Origin: Lepidostoma basale
Taxonomy: Eukaryota; Arthropoda; Insecta; Trichoptera; Lepidostomatidae
Length of the DNA: 64,000 nucleotides
Direction: 5' to 3'
NCBI GenBank assembly: GCA_022606425.2
Contig: JAHDVF020001569.1
Span: forward strand, 496,001 to 560,000
The notes below the pieces were generated by a model that was given only the letters and a program-made list of their open reading frames with translations, had not been told where the DNA came from and searched no databases. Each line of letters opens with the position of its first letter. Within the stretch, counting starts at the first letter, position 1. Shown here one piece after another: positions 15,151 through 49,829 of the stretch. The position numbers and the translations under genes are program-made.

Positions 15151-15406
15151 TATTTTTATTTTGTTATTTTATTTTATATCATTGTATTTTATATGATTTG
15201 TTTTAAATTTATTTTGTGGGTGTTGGACGATCGAAGTGTGCGCGGGAGATGCCTATTGGTGGTGATGAGGTTCGCAATCCATCACCCACGTCTCCCGCGG
15301 GGCGAAAAGAGGTGGATGGAGTGCCGCATCAGTAAAAGTGTGACAGTCCATTCTTTCTGCCTACCCTTTCGGGGAGATGGCGTGATGTTTAGTTAGTTAG
15401 TTAGTT
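15134..15406 (+). mobile_element. SINE-T: short unit with LINE-A 3' end and (TTAG)n tail
   Basis: It shares nearly all of its length with 54522..54796 and its 3' half with 48899..49061: cgcgggagatgcctattggtg, a second GC-rich block that can pair with the first (cgtctcccgcgggg), atggagtgccgcatcagtaa, then the LINE-A end cattctttctgcctaccctt ... gatg-(TTAG)n. There is no coding capacity. Confidence 0.75.
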
Positions 15407-15418
15407 TATTTATTTATT

Positions 15419-16182
15419 TCATGACCCTTTAATATGACCTTGTGATGAATGTGTCAGTCTTAAGTTATGGTAATTAAAAAGGAAGAATGTATGACGAATT
15501 GTGGCATAAGTGCCAACGGTGATATAATAAATTAGAGCAAATTAGCGAATTTGTTTATCTGGGAAGAATGTTTACAAGAGAAGGAAGAATGGAGAAAGAT
15601 ATCGGAAGAAGGGTTGGAGCTGGAAAAAAAATAAATGGTGCACTGAAAGTCATTACTGCAAATAGAAATATATCGACTGAAGCAAAGATGGCAGTGCACA
15701 ATGGAGTTCTAGTGCCGACCCTTATGTATGGAAGTAAAGCTTGGAGTTAGCGGGAAAAGGATGAAAGTAGGATAAATGCTGTAGAAATGAGGTCACTAAG
15801 AAGATTATGCGAAAAAACAATGTATGATAGAATATCTAATGATGAAGAAAGGAATGTAAGGCAGATGAATGCGTGATAAATAAAATCAAGAAAGGGTCAC
15901 TAAGATGTTTTGGAACGAATGGATGAGGGAAGAATGGTTAAAAATATATATACAAGTAGTGTGAATGGAAAAAGAAGTCGAGGAAGGCCAAGGAAGACAT
16001 GGCCTGACCAAATTAATCAATTACTGAAAGGCGGCCATGTTCGAAGTAGGAACAATCGAGGAGCGTGCATGTCACGATGTGTGAATGTAGAAGAGCTGCG
16101 AGAGTTGTTAGGATAGAACAATGTGGCGATCCATCCTCTCTGCCTACCCCTCCGGTGAAACGGCGTGATGGTTAGTTAGTTA
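15419..16182 (+). mobile_element. LINE-A, best-preserved C-terminal copy
   Basis: Broken frames at 15568..15750 and 15910..16116 read GRMEKDIGRRVGAGKKINGA, LVPTLMYGS, EMRSLRRLC, then RSRGRPRKTW and RACMSRCVNVEE. This is an RTE/BovB-like RT C terminus (inference from this text). The element ends cctccggtgaaacggcgtg-atgg and a short (TTAG)n tail. There are several stops. Confidence 0.85.
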
Positions 16183-16197
16183 TGACCCTTTAAATTT

Positions 16198-16412
16198 GAT
16201 GATATTTGTGGCAGAGTTGTAAGAGATCCGACTGCCATACGGAAGGTAACAGGTTCGATTCCCGGTGATGGCAGTGTGATTGTCACACTGTCTTTGGTCT
16301 GGTGTAGAATTCACGTGAAAATAAAATGGTGATAGATTAGCTACCTATCACATGTCATGAGAATCAATATAATAGCTAAGAACAAACTGTATACAATAAT
16401 TGGGTTCAATAT
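16198..16412 (+). mobile_element. SINE-1 copy
   Basis: The A box region is decayed (ggcagagttgtaagagatcc), but the B box (ggttcgattcccgg) and body (cagtgtgattgtcacactgt, atggtgatagattagctacc) are clear. It is placed between two LINE-A pieces. Confidence 0.8.
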
Positions 16413-16700
16413 GAAGAAGAAATGTAAAGCAGAATATAATATTATGAACAAAATTATGACACTGCGTTGGTTTGGACATATGGAAGGATGGATATGTGGT
16501 AATGATGTGAATGAAGTCGAGGAAGACCAAGTAAAACATGGTGTGACCAAATTTAAAAACGGCCGTGATAGAAGTCGAAAGAATCGACGTGTGTATAGCT
16601 CGCTGTTCGAATGTGGAGAAAGCTGGATGTGTGTTCGAATAGATTAATGTGTTGGTCCATACTTTCTGCTTACCACTACGGAGAAACGGCATGATGGTTT
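16413..16700 (+). mobile_element. LINE-A fragment
   Basis: It contains LRWFGHMEGW and the stretch equivalent to the family C terminus, followed by ctttctgcttaccactacgg and gatgg. The tail is degenerate. Confidence 0.7.
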
Positions 16701-16715
16701 GTTATTGTTTTTCAA

Positions 16716-16950
16716 AGCAAATCAAATCAGTTTATTAACTCAAAAGACATTACAGACAGCAAAATGTTTAATAATTATAAAAATACAACATAATACCAGA
16801 AACCCATTAGAGATGGTTCGACATTAGGAAGACAAGATACTTTCTAAAGTCGAGAGTATTTGTCCCCTGAACATACCTTCACTAATATGAAAGACTCTTA
16901 CCACCGGTGTCACTAGAAGTAGATTGGTTCTGGCGGCCGGTAGGTAAAAC
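16716..16950 (-). mobile_element. LINE-C (CR1-like) 3' end
   Basis: Inverted copy of the end seen at 6024..6216, beginning aaatcaaatcagtttattaa and carrying agagatggttcgacattagg. It extends into the coding part (ggttctggcggccggtag). Confidence 0.75.
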
Positions 16951-17069
16951 AACAATTTTTGCAGTATATGTTAAGAAGTATGTTAATAGACAAAAAAAAA
17001 TCAGGAAGTTTAATGAAATTATCAAATTTCAAAGCATGTCACAGATTTACCAATATAATAAAATTCACA

Positions 17070-17190
17070 GTCAGAGAAATCGCGGTGCGTGTATGACACA
17101 ATGTAAGAATATTGAGGAAGCGAGAGAATTATGTGACTGGCAGTCCACTCTTTCTGCCTACAAGATGGCGTGATGGTTAGTTAGTTAGTT
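17070..17190 (+). mobile_element. LINE-A 3' end with (TTAG)n tail
   Basis: cagtcagagaaatcgcggtg through ctttctgcctacaagatggc and gatggttagttagttagtt. Its tail is the insertion site of the next element. Confidence 0.75.
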
Positions 17191-17476
17191 CTTCTTTTAA
17201 TACATCTGACGATATGTGACACAGAAATCACGTCTCGTCGGATGATGAGGTCCAGCTGTCCTTCCATCTCTTAGGCGGTCTTCCAAGTGGCTGTATAAGC
17301 AAGTCTGTCACCATCCATTTGGGCTACATGGTCTCTCCAGTATCTTCTTCTGGATCTACTCCACTGAACGATATCCTCTATTTCGCAAGTTTTTCTTATG
17401 TCTACGTTGCGGACACGATCTCGGAGAGTTTTTCCAGTAATTGATCTTAGTACCTTCATCAGTTAGTTAGTTAATT
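17191..17476 (-). mobile_element. LINE-B fragment inserted in a (TTAG)n tail
   Basis: The minus strand codes for LRSITGKTLRDRVRN, then SRRRYWRDHVAQMDGDR (17271..17459), a LINE C-terminal region. It is flanked by gttagttagtt on the left and agttagttagtt on the right, so it inserted inside the LINE-A tail. Confidence 0.7.
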
Positions 17477-18055
17477 AAACTAAAACTGACTAATCTTGTG
17501 GAAGAGGAAATTAAAATATTTTCATATTAAATGCAGCATTAAAAATGTTTACTTAAAAAATATTTATTAAAAAAAAAACTCATACATCACATAAGAAAAA
17601 ATGCAAAACACTTCACGAGAGACGTGGAGAGGAAAATTATTTATGGTTTATATAAATAATACATTATCAATGGTCAGATACTAATGCAAAATTCTAGGAT
17701 AATAAAATAATCAAGATGGCTGAAGAGGCTTTATTGACACAAATAAGATAATATTTGTAATGTTTTGCATTTAACCTGATCTATTATATGTAAATATAAC
17801 ATTACAAAACTAGGCTTAACCCCCATTGTGCGGCTGGCTTCATTTGCAGCTCAGAGAGATTCATAACAAGTTCATAATTGTTTAGCCAAATAGACATTAC
17901 AAATATAAAAACAATACAAACAACACAAGTCGTCGATTTTGAAAGAACGCATCGACATTGTAACACATGAACAAGTTGGTTCTGCATGTTGGGAGATAAA
18001 ACAGTCTGTGCTGGCGCTAATATGGGTTCTGGAATTTAATCGGATTTAAAAATCG
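17477..18055. other. Intergenic with repeat scraps
   Basis: Two scraps are recognisable: 17815..17860 (a repeat also seen near 31785, 32300 and 37380, containing tttgcagctca) and 17970..18015 (LINE-C, ttggttctgcatgttgggag). The rest is unassigned. Confidence 0.5.
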
Positions 18056-18059
18056 AATT

Positions 18060-18640
18060 GTATCTGACAAATCGTCACCTGAGAGTAAGAGGGTTCCAAC
18101 TAAGATAATTTCACATTTGGCATTTTTTCGTGAAAAGGGTTTTTACTAACCTTATCTATACGTACAATTTAAAAAAACATGTAATAGTATCGTCATTTTG
18201 ATGTTACGAAAAGAATCAAGTTCCATCTGATCATTCAAAACACACGATTCACTGAAGAAGGATTCATTGAAACATAGAACTTTATTATTCCAACTGTTGC
18301 CAGACAAAATTTACACGTTTCTCGATAAAAGAATCTCTGGAAATTGGAATAAAACCCTTTTATTCCAAGATACACACCCGAAACCAACAAAACTTTGACT
18401 TCATTTTTCTCAGCTTTTTACTTTTGTCAGTTGGAACCTTCTTAGGCAGAAACATACTATTAACACGCCACACCACCCGATGCCACGTGATGCGTGTTGA
18501 GTCGAATCATGCGCGCACACGCCACCCGATCCAGACGAGCTAGATCGACGTATTGCCGGTGGTGGGAGTAAACACGCCACGTCGCGTGTTAATAGTATGT
18601 TTCTGCCTTTACTCTCAGGTGACGAAATGTCATTACTATA
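18060..18640. repeat. Foldback repeat whose right arm carries a MITE
   Basis: Bases 18060..18105 are the reverse complement of the two flanks of the MITE at 18445..18607, joined. The pair forms inverted arms about 45 bp long of a roughly 575 bp structure. There is no coding content. Confidence 0.65.
18445..18607. mobile_element. PIF/Harbinger-like MITE, 163 bp
   Basis: It has perfect 23-base terminal inverted repeats starting ggcagaaacatactattaac. The filled site reads TTCTTA-element-TTTACTCTC. The empty counterpart on the opposite arm (near 18085, inverted) reads CTCTTACTCTC, which supports a 3 bp TTA target duplication. No coding capacity. Confidence 0.75.
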
Positions 18641-18680
18641 TTCACTCATTTGTTTTCTCTATGCGTTTTAAATTGACTGA

Positions 18681-18957
18681 ATGACAGTTCGTAACTTTAC
18701 AAAACCTACAAAAAACAGATTAAAAAATTTCCAAGTTGATCGCCATTTATGTGATGCCTCCTTCATTTCCAAAATAGGCCGCCGTACTCAACACGCAAAT
18801 GCAGAACGTCAGAGAACATCAAACCGCACTAACCAAGAAAGTTTAGGCGATAATGAATGTGTTAGAGTCACAACTATTCAGAGGGGAGCAGAAGAACTGG
18901 CAAATCAGCGGGAAGAAAGACTTAAAACTTACGAGTAGAAGCGCGTAGAAGAGGAGC
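18681..18957 (+). pseudogene. Helitron-like N-terminal coding remnant, interrupted by a LINE
   Basis: The open frame 18681..18938 is Arg/Glu/Asn-rich with repeated (R)xTxxxxxxRxxxx units (RRTQHANAERQRTSN, REERLKTYE). The same composition resumes after the LINE at about 20909..20970 (QEEIDQRRKRMQ). Such low-complexity charged repeats are found at the N terminus of arthropod Helitron helicases. The family assignment is weak inference. The LINE-E copy inserted into it. Confidence 0.35.
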
Positions 18958-18970
18958 AGGACATTCATCT

Positions 18971-20895
18971 TGCAGATAAAAAAGAAAGATGCCGTATTCA
19001 AAGAGCCGTATATAACAGAGACAAGAGAACCTCTGATTAGAGAGCAGAGCCCGGAAGCGCCAAATGGCTGGACAGAGGTTAACGAAAATGAAATATATAC
19101 AGCCATAAGAAAAACAAAATCAGGGAAAGCACCGGAACCGGACGCAATACCACCGGAGGCTCTAAAGACTCTAATGACACACAATATGGAGTTCTTTCGA
19201 AACATGTTCACAAGGCTTAGTAAGGATGGAAAATTCCCAAATAAATGGAAATGCAAAAGCATAATAAATAGAATTCTTATTCGAGAAATAAAAAGGGGAG
19301 GGGACTTCAGCAGTGGTCAATTCGGATTCAGAGAGGGAAAATCTACAGTGGATGTAGTTGACGAAGTTATTAAACTGGCTAACATGGCGAGCAGCCAAAA
19401 GAAGATCAACTGTCTGGTACTCGTGGACGTAAAGAATGCATTCAACACAGCCTCTTGGGACCTGATTATACAAAAACTCAGAACTAGAAGAATCTCCACA
19501 TACTTGGTGAATGTTATTATAGACTATCTAACGCACTGAGAGATAGCTCTAGACAAAAAAAAACACTAGGAAGATAACGGGTGGTGTCCCACAAGGATCG
19601 GTGCTCGGGCCCACGTTATGGAACGTTCTCTATGATCATGTCATGTCGGTTGATGTGGACGAGGGGATCGACATGGTTTGCTATGCGGACGACCTGGCTA
19701 TATCAGTGACAGCAAAAACGTGCAGGGAACTGATGGTCAAGGTAAATGGGGCGCTGCATGCAGTGCAAACATGGATGAGACGAAACAGGCTACAACTAGC
19801 ACCAGAAAAGACCGAAGGCGTTATACTCAATAGAAGAAAGGAACTGAAAAACGTTGTTTTCGAGCTGGACGAAATAAGCATAAAACCAAAAAAACATGTG
19901 ACTTACTTAGGGGTGGTGCTAAATTGTGGATTAAATATGGGGAAACATATCAAACATACCTGTGAAAAAGCTCTAAAATCAGCGCGAGCTTTAAGTGCCT
20001 TATTACCAAACATAAACGGGCCAGCAAACAAGAAGCATACGGTGTTGACAATGGTAGTTCAGTCTATCATAATGTATGCCTAACCCGTCTGGGCAAGCTC
20101 TTCAAATAGACAGAACCATATAGAGGCACTTATGAAGGCCCAAAGACCTATGGTCCTAAGGGTGTGCCGGGCATACCGCACAGCGCCGACAGATGCGGTA
20201 CTAGTACTCGCAGGAATAATACCGGCGAATCTCCTGGCGGAAGAAAGAGCGTGCTTTTACCGTCTCGGAAGAACTGCAACCCCAGAAGAAAGGGCAAGGG
20301 AAAAAGCAGACTCAATAACGAGATGGCAAGTAATGTGGGACACTTCCCAGACTGGTAGGTGGACCCATAGACTGATAGGACGTCTGACTCCGTGGCTAGA
20401 AAGAAAGCACGGAGAACTAACGTTTAGAATGACGCAGTGCTTAACTGGTCACAGAGTATTCTACAAATACCTCAGAGGCATTGGAAAGACGAGCGCAGAG
20501 AACTGCAGATACTGCGACGAACTGCAGGATGATGCGGAGCATACCTTATTTGGATGCCAAAATTGGGAGGCAGAACGAAGAGTGCTGGAGGAAACATTAG
20601 GGAAAGACATCCGACCAGAGAACCTCATGAAAAAAATGGGCGAATCACCGGAAAACTGGAGGGCAGTCGAAGACTTTATGGAGAAAGTAATGACCATAAA
20701 GGAGACCAATGAAAGAGAGGAACAAAACCTTGCTGATAATGTACATTTAAACTAAATAAGACAAATTGCAGACGCGGGTAAGACCGAAAGGTGGGTACCG
20801 TTCTGCAAAGACGAGGGGTTTTAGCCGGTAAGAGTCCGGCACTACCCGGTCCACTAGACCGGGTGTCCATGATGGACTTCCCCCCAGAAAAAAAA
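18971..20895 (+). mobile_element. LINE-E: 5'-truncated R1-clade retrotransposon with target duplication
   Basis: Three frames (18970..19539, 19601..20083, 20132..20755) read one RT polyprotein: SGKAPEPDAIP, QFGFREGKSTVDVV, VDVKNAFNTA, GVPQGSVLGP, the catalytic box YADD near 19680, then VTYLGV. A C-terminal zinc knuckle-like CRYCDELQDDAEHTLFGC follows. The middle is broken by a frameshift at an A-run near 19555 and a stop at 20081. A 3' UTR with gacttccccccag precedes the A-tail. The 13-base string aggacattcatct occurs directly on both sides (18958..18970 and 20896..20908), the target-site duplication. Confidence 0.9.
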
Positions 20896-20989
20896 AGGAC
20901 ATTCATCTCAGCAACGTCAAGAAGAAATAGATCAACGCCGAAAACGAATGCAAATTCAACATTTGAATAACCAAGCTTCATACCATTGA

Positions 20990-21143
20990 ATTTCTTTTTC
21001 ATACGAACCAGATATTCAATACCAGAACCATCCAGAACATAAAGATGCATACCTTCCATGGTGACAGAGTTCTCAAAGAACCCCCAGATAATCATGATTA
21101 GCAGTGAGAAAGTGAAGTAAAAAGGTTTATGAGATATATTCAA
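20990..21143 (-). mobile_element. LINE-C fragment
   Basis: The minus strand reads WGFFENSVTMEGMHLYV, matching the FENSAVLEGVGLFVPD segment at 40960..41000. It lies just beyond the 3' end of Mcm5. Confidence 0.65.
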
Positions 21144-21182
21144 GTGTAGCCAGCCGCACCATAGGGGTTAATCAAAGGAAAG

Positions 21183-33673
<12,491 letters not shown>

Positions 33674-34965
33674 CGTATATAGTCAATTATTAATAAAGTA
33701 ATAAGCAAAAATAACGATAACAAACACTCCCGAACAGCCAAACTAAGAAGCGACAAAATTTTGACAAGACCAGAACTTTTTGGCGCGAAATTGTTTGAAA
33801 GTATTCCCAGTAGCAAAAAATTGTTTAAGCATAAATATTTATTTAAAAAAAAATCTCTTTCACATGTTAAAATATGGTATTTTTTGTCTTTCAGATGGGA
33901 AAATTTCCTTTTAAAAGCACTTCACAAATTTTGCTAACAAATTTTAACCATAATTTACAATTTGAAGTCTGAAAATAAGTTTTTCAACTTTTTTCCATTA
34001 GTTTTCAAATATCATAGACTAGAGTTTTGAAAGTCTGGCGTCATTCAGCAAATGGCTGCCTACGCCTGGTGAATATACCATCGTTTTTCACTCATGGTAG
34101 ATTTTGGTTGATTTTAGGAGTTCCTCAAAGGTATGTTCACATTTCAATGCTTTGACATTTTATGATAACATCTTATTCGCCGTTGTTATTGTCATTCCTA
34201 ACTTATGCCGGTGTAATGAAGTAAAGTATTCACGCACTCGGAATGTTCACTCAAGTTTTATGTTGATGTTCATTATTTTTGTAGCAGCTCTCTTTGTTTA
34301 CTCACACTAAAATAAATAACAATAAATTTAACTCATATTTCTAATTGACGGATAACCTAGTATGCTCAAACCAAGCTTTGTGATTATGTTCTTCATGCAT
34401 TGACTTTCGCCGCCTAATAGCATACCAACAGGCGCAACAGGTAATCACAATATTTCGTTTCGCGTGAGTAGTGGCAGCAGTAATCTTACAAAATGATTCG
34501 TTTTAATACTGCCTAGAGATGTTTTGACAACGGTTTCTTTCTTTTACCTAATAATTTATTATTTACCTAGAATGTTACTAATGTTTAATCAAAGTCGCTC
34601 TCAAAATGTAACTTATTTGTGGATCAACACAAAATTATGGAAATTAATTGATATTTTTGACTAAATATTTCACAAATGTGGCGCTATTAAATGTATTATC
34701 ATTGTAATCATACAAATCATAAAAACATCTTTTGAAGATTTTCTGACACTAATTAGATTTCTAAATTTCACATTTTCAATAAAATATTAACATTGGTTAT
34801 TGAGATTTGTTGGTAGAAGCTCATGATAATAATTATTATTTTTTATAATAAAACTATTTATTACAAGAATTTTTAAATATTCATTATTCATATAGTAGGC
34901 TATTTTAGATTGATTTTTTTAAGGCATTGGTTATAATTATAATAATGATAAAGTGCCATTTTTGC
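33674..34965. other. Start of the Mcm5 / zinc-finger intergenic region
   Basis: Upstream of Mcm5 (minus). AT-rich with no recognised repeat. The Mcm5 promoter must lie near 33680..34100, but no motif can be assigned with confidence. Confidence 0.4.
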
Positions 34966-34969
34966 TTAC

Positions 34970-35380
34970 TTTTAAAGTCTCATTTTCGTAATGTAGTCAC
35001 CTCAAGGGCGCAATGAGGAATGTTTTAAATCTAAAATGAACACTGCATCTGATATTCGCAATCAGTAAGAAAATACTATCGCAATAAAACCAATACACAG
35101 TTTACACCTTAAATCTTTCAGATAATTTGTGCACCTAAGGTATGAAAATAGTAATGGGTTGGCTACTGCGAAGGCTATATCCCCTAAATTTGGATTAGGG
35201 CAATGTTTCGGCTCAACTAATCTATCTATTGCGGATGAACTCGCTGAGCGAAGTGAGGATTTCTTTGGATTTAGGCTGTCCGTTTAACAGAGTTCAGATA
35301 TATAACTTGATGCCATTCCGTGTAGCGCTTTAATGTCTGTCCAGCAGAGTTTATACTGAATTCTTTCTGGAATCACTATG
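34970..35380 (-). mobile_element. LINE C-terminal fragment (L2/CR1-like)
   Basis: Collinear with 43040..43540, whose minus strand keeps the open frame with FGDRAFAVAGPSAWNNLPSH. Here the frame is broken, but aatgtttcggctcaactaat and tgtccgtttaacagagttca are shared. Confidence 0.75.
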
Positions 35381-35529
35381 AGCCCTGGCTGAATACACAT
35401 AAAACTTGTCCTATGCCCGGCCCATTTTTGTGAAATTTCAAGTTTTGTGAAGGGTGTCTTAAAAGTGTTTTAATTATGAAAATACTGGATTAAATCAATT
35501 GAAACTTCTTGTATTTATTTAAAACACTT

Positions 35530-35850
35530 AAATATATCATTTTTGTGTGGCAGTTTTGCCAAGATTGGCCTTTATGGAGAGCCACATTGCAATGTTTGCA
35601 AATATACCGGGTCTCACTCCTTTTTTTGTGCTTTGCACACACCTTGCAGGTTCAACAGGGTTTCTCTTTTTTTTTCTTCTGTGTGAGGTATACCTATTAA
35701 AATATGCTTGGATATAGCCTTTGACAACCTGCTTGTTGGATCCTGCAAGTTTCGCACTCGGAGTGGACCCGGTGACTGCAAAACGTCATCTCCAGAAGGG
35801 GAAAAATTATTATTTAAAACTAAAGAAAGAACCACTGTTAATTTTTATCA
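35530..35850 (-). mobile_element. piggyBac-like transposase C-terminal remnant
   Basis: In shifting frames the minus strand reads DPTSRLS ... HILIGIP, then CKVCAKHKKRSETRYICKHC followed by NVALHKG. This is the Cys-rich C-terminal domain (CxxC ... RxETRYxCxxC) of piggyBac-type transposases. Frameshifts and a missing catalytic core make it dead. It lies about 300 bp from a piggyBac-like MITE with related protein sequence. Confidence 0.75.
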
Positions 35851-36131
35851 GAAAATTTAAAATACCCCGCTTTGGGATGGTTTGAGTAGTTGCTATTCGT
35901 AGCACTAGGAAAAATTTATAATATAAGTCACTAGACGCACATGTTTAGATGCCTGGTAAACTACGTGAAAACACGGGACCAGGAAACAACGCTTGGTTAT
36001 ACAATTACATGTTTACATAGCTCCGGGATACAATGCGTTAAACAACTTCTTTAAGATGTTATGTTATGTGCGAATTTTTACAATATTATATTGCATTTTG
36101 CTTTTGTAACAGGTTGTGATAAATAAACATA

Positions 36132-36654
36132 TTAACCCATTGCGCCACTAATAAACAAATTAGTTCATAAGACTAAATTACACACAAAATAAAAATGGTA
36201 AAACATAAAAGCATGGCTCATCTCCAGGTAGTTTTGGAAGATTGTGATAAGCTTTAAAGCATTCTGGCTTGTGGAGAGCCACCAAACATTTCTCACATTC
36301 CCATCGAGATTCACTAGAATCACTAGAATATTCATCAACTTCATTCTCACTGCCACTTTCCAAAAGGATCCGCTGTATTTCATCCTCATTTGATGACATA
36401 TTACAAGCGCGATGAGTTTGTTTACTCGGCTATTTTGGAGGTATTGACAGATTTTAAAATATCGTAATATTTTGTAATAAATAATGTGAAATAAATTGTG
36501 ACTATTACATTTTATTATGAAATCAGTAACCGAAATATGCCTACTTATTTATGTCATTTTTATGAATAAAGTTAATGTCATTCAGTTTTAATGTAAAAAA
36601 AATCACTTCAAAGACAAACCGGCGATTCGCCGGCTTTGTGTTGCAGTGGGTTAA
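36132..36654 (-). mobile_element. piggyBac-like non-autonomous element, 523 bp
   Basis: It is flanked by TTAA at 36132..36135 and 36651..36654. The ends are inverted: left cccattgcgccac, and the reverse complement of the right end reads cccactgcaacac. A perfect subterminal palindrome (aagccggcgaatcgccggtt, minus strand) is at about 36617..36637. It carries one small open frame, listed separately. Confidence 0.85.
36178..36399 (-). CDS. Mini-ORF of the piggyBac-like element (N and C termini fused)
   Basis: A 73-codon frame starts MSSNEDEIQRILLESGSENE, an acidic N terminus typical of piggyBac transposases, then passes directly into WECEKCLVALHKPECF-KAYH, the end of the C-terminal Cys-rich zinc domain. 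The catalytic DDE core (normally several hundred residues) is absent, so it cannot cut DNA. The frame is intact and ends in a short tail. Whether it is expressed is unknown; a DNA- or partner-binding remnant is possible. Confidence 0.6.
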   Translation of the reverse strand: MSSNEDEIQRILLESGSENEVDEYSSDSSESRWECEKCLVALHKPECFKAYHNLPKLPGDEPCFYVLPFLFCV

Positions 36655-36771
36655 TGAAACAAACAGGGTTTTATTTCATAAAATATCAATATAAATAATT
36701 TCAAAGTTTTAATTTGTTTCATTAGTGGTGTCTGTTTTTTAAATAAGTATATTTTATTTTAGACATCAACC

Positions 36772-48589
<11,818 letters not shown>

Positions 48590-48898
48590 ATTAATCAACT
48601 CCCATCACAAGACTTCTACATAACACAACTGTGTTAATTTTCATAGTATTTTACAAGTTTAGTTTATATTTTGTTTTATTTTATTCCTTCAGACAGTATT
48701 TACTCTGTGTACTTATTTTTTTTTTCACGTTTTTTATGCATATTACTATTGGGATAATATTGTTTATATTTGTTAGAGATTTGGAGATCAGTTTATCAAT
48801 CATTATATATATTTTTTTATTTCTATACTTTTGTATGAAACACTTAATTTGTGGTGTGGCATTGTAAAATATAATATTAATACACTTTTAATTTGTTC

Positions 48899-49061
48899 GG
48901 GAGGTGCCTATTGGTGGCGATGAGGTTTGCAACCCATCACACCGCGTCTCCCGCGGGGCGAAAAGAAAAGGATGGAGTGCCGCATCAGTAAAAGTGTGAC
49001 AGTCGATTCTTTCTGCCTACCCTTTCAGGGAAACGGCGTGATGGTTAGATAGTTAGTTAGT
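48899..49061 (+). mobile_element. SINE-T copy with a 13-bp target duplication
   Basis: The unit starts gggaggtgcctattggtggc and ends gatggttagatagttagtta. The string ttttaatttgttc occurs directly before (48886..48898) and after (49062..49074). This shows that the (TTAG)n-tailed unit moved by retrotransposition. It is 5'-truncated compared with 54522..54796. It lies about 300 bp past the zinc-finger stop codon. Confidence 0.85.
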
Positions 49062-49082
49062 TTTTAATTTGTTCTTACTTTA

Positions 49083-49176
49083 TTTTTTAACAACAACTGG
49101 TTTCGCTCCCGCTGGAGCTTCGTCTGACGAAGACAAAGCTCCGACAGGAGTGAAATCGGTTAGTTGTTAAAGTGCT
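49083..49176. repeat. Hairpin-forming inverted repeat
   Basis: ttaacaacaactggtttcgc-tcccgctggagcttcgtctg pairs with acgaagacaaagctccgaca-ggagtgaaatcggttagttgttaa. The stem is about 38 bases with few mismatches. Confidence 0.8.
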
Positions 49177-49217
49177 GTAAAAAACAAATTGAACGTTTAT
49201 TAATATTATATTATTTC

Positions 49218-49829
49218 TTAACCCGTTAACCGGGTACGATGAAATATTACGTCATTCCAAGAAAGCAACAGCAGCGGCTATGATGAAATATTCCGCCAAA
49301 ACCTTTATAATATTATCCTTTAATGAGGGTAATATTATAAAGGTCTTGAAATGTTTGACTGCTGCGTCCTATCGGTGTTAACTTGTGGGTTTGAAACGAC
49401 AATATTGTCTCAGAAAAGCGCCAATAAATTGACAATTGTCAAAAGAGCTATGGAAAGAGCAATGATGGAATTCAGTATGTATAGAGGACAGGGTGAGAAA
49501 CACCACTATTAGAGCCAGAACAGGAATGTCGGACATCATCCAAAGAGTGGCATCGCTAAAATGGCACTGGGCAGGCCATGCCGCTTGCAGCACTGACGAT
49601 GGACATAATACCTCCTTTGCTGGTATCCTAGAACTGTTACCCAAAACCCAGGACGTCCCCAACTTCAATGGAGGGCCGACATTGAGATCGCCAGTACGAC
49701 ATGGACGCATGTTGTCCAAGATCGATAGACGTGGAAACAGATGGAGGAGGCCTACGTCCAGGGAGATACAGGCTGATGATGATGAATGAGAGTGAGAATG
49801 AAAACAAAATTAAATGGTTATCGGGTTAA
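49218..49829. mobile_element. piggyBac-like MITE interrupted by a LINE fragment
   Basis: Ends: TTAAcccgttaacc on the left, and the reverse complement of the right end reads TTAAcccgataacc. TTAA borders are characteristic of piggyBac-like elements. The LINE-B piece at about 49430..49795 inserted into it. Confidence 0.6.
49430..49795 (+). mobile_element. LINE-B C-terminal fragment nested in a TTAA element
   Basis: RAMERAMMEFSM, TGMSDIIQRVASLKWHWAGH in the next frame, and a final RWRRPTSREIQADDDE segment with a gatgatgatgaatga end. Frameshifted. Confidence 0.75.

Noticed and set aside
19601..20755. Functional reverse transcriptase gene
   Set aside because: A stop at 20081, a frameshift near 19555 and 5' truncation show a dead LINE copy flanked by a target duplication.
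34104..34310. Hydrophobic 68-codon frame upstream of Mcm5
   Set aside because: AT-rich chance frame; hydrophobic residues come from T-rich codons and there is no supporting context.
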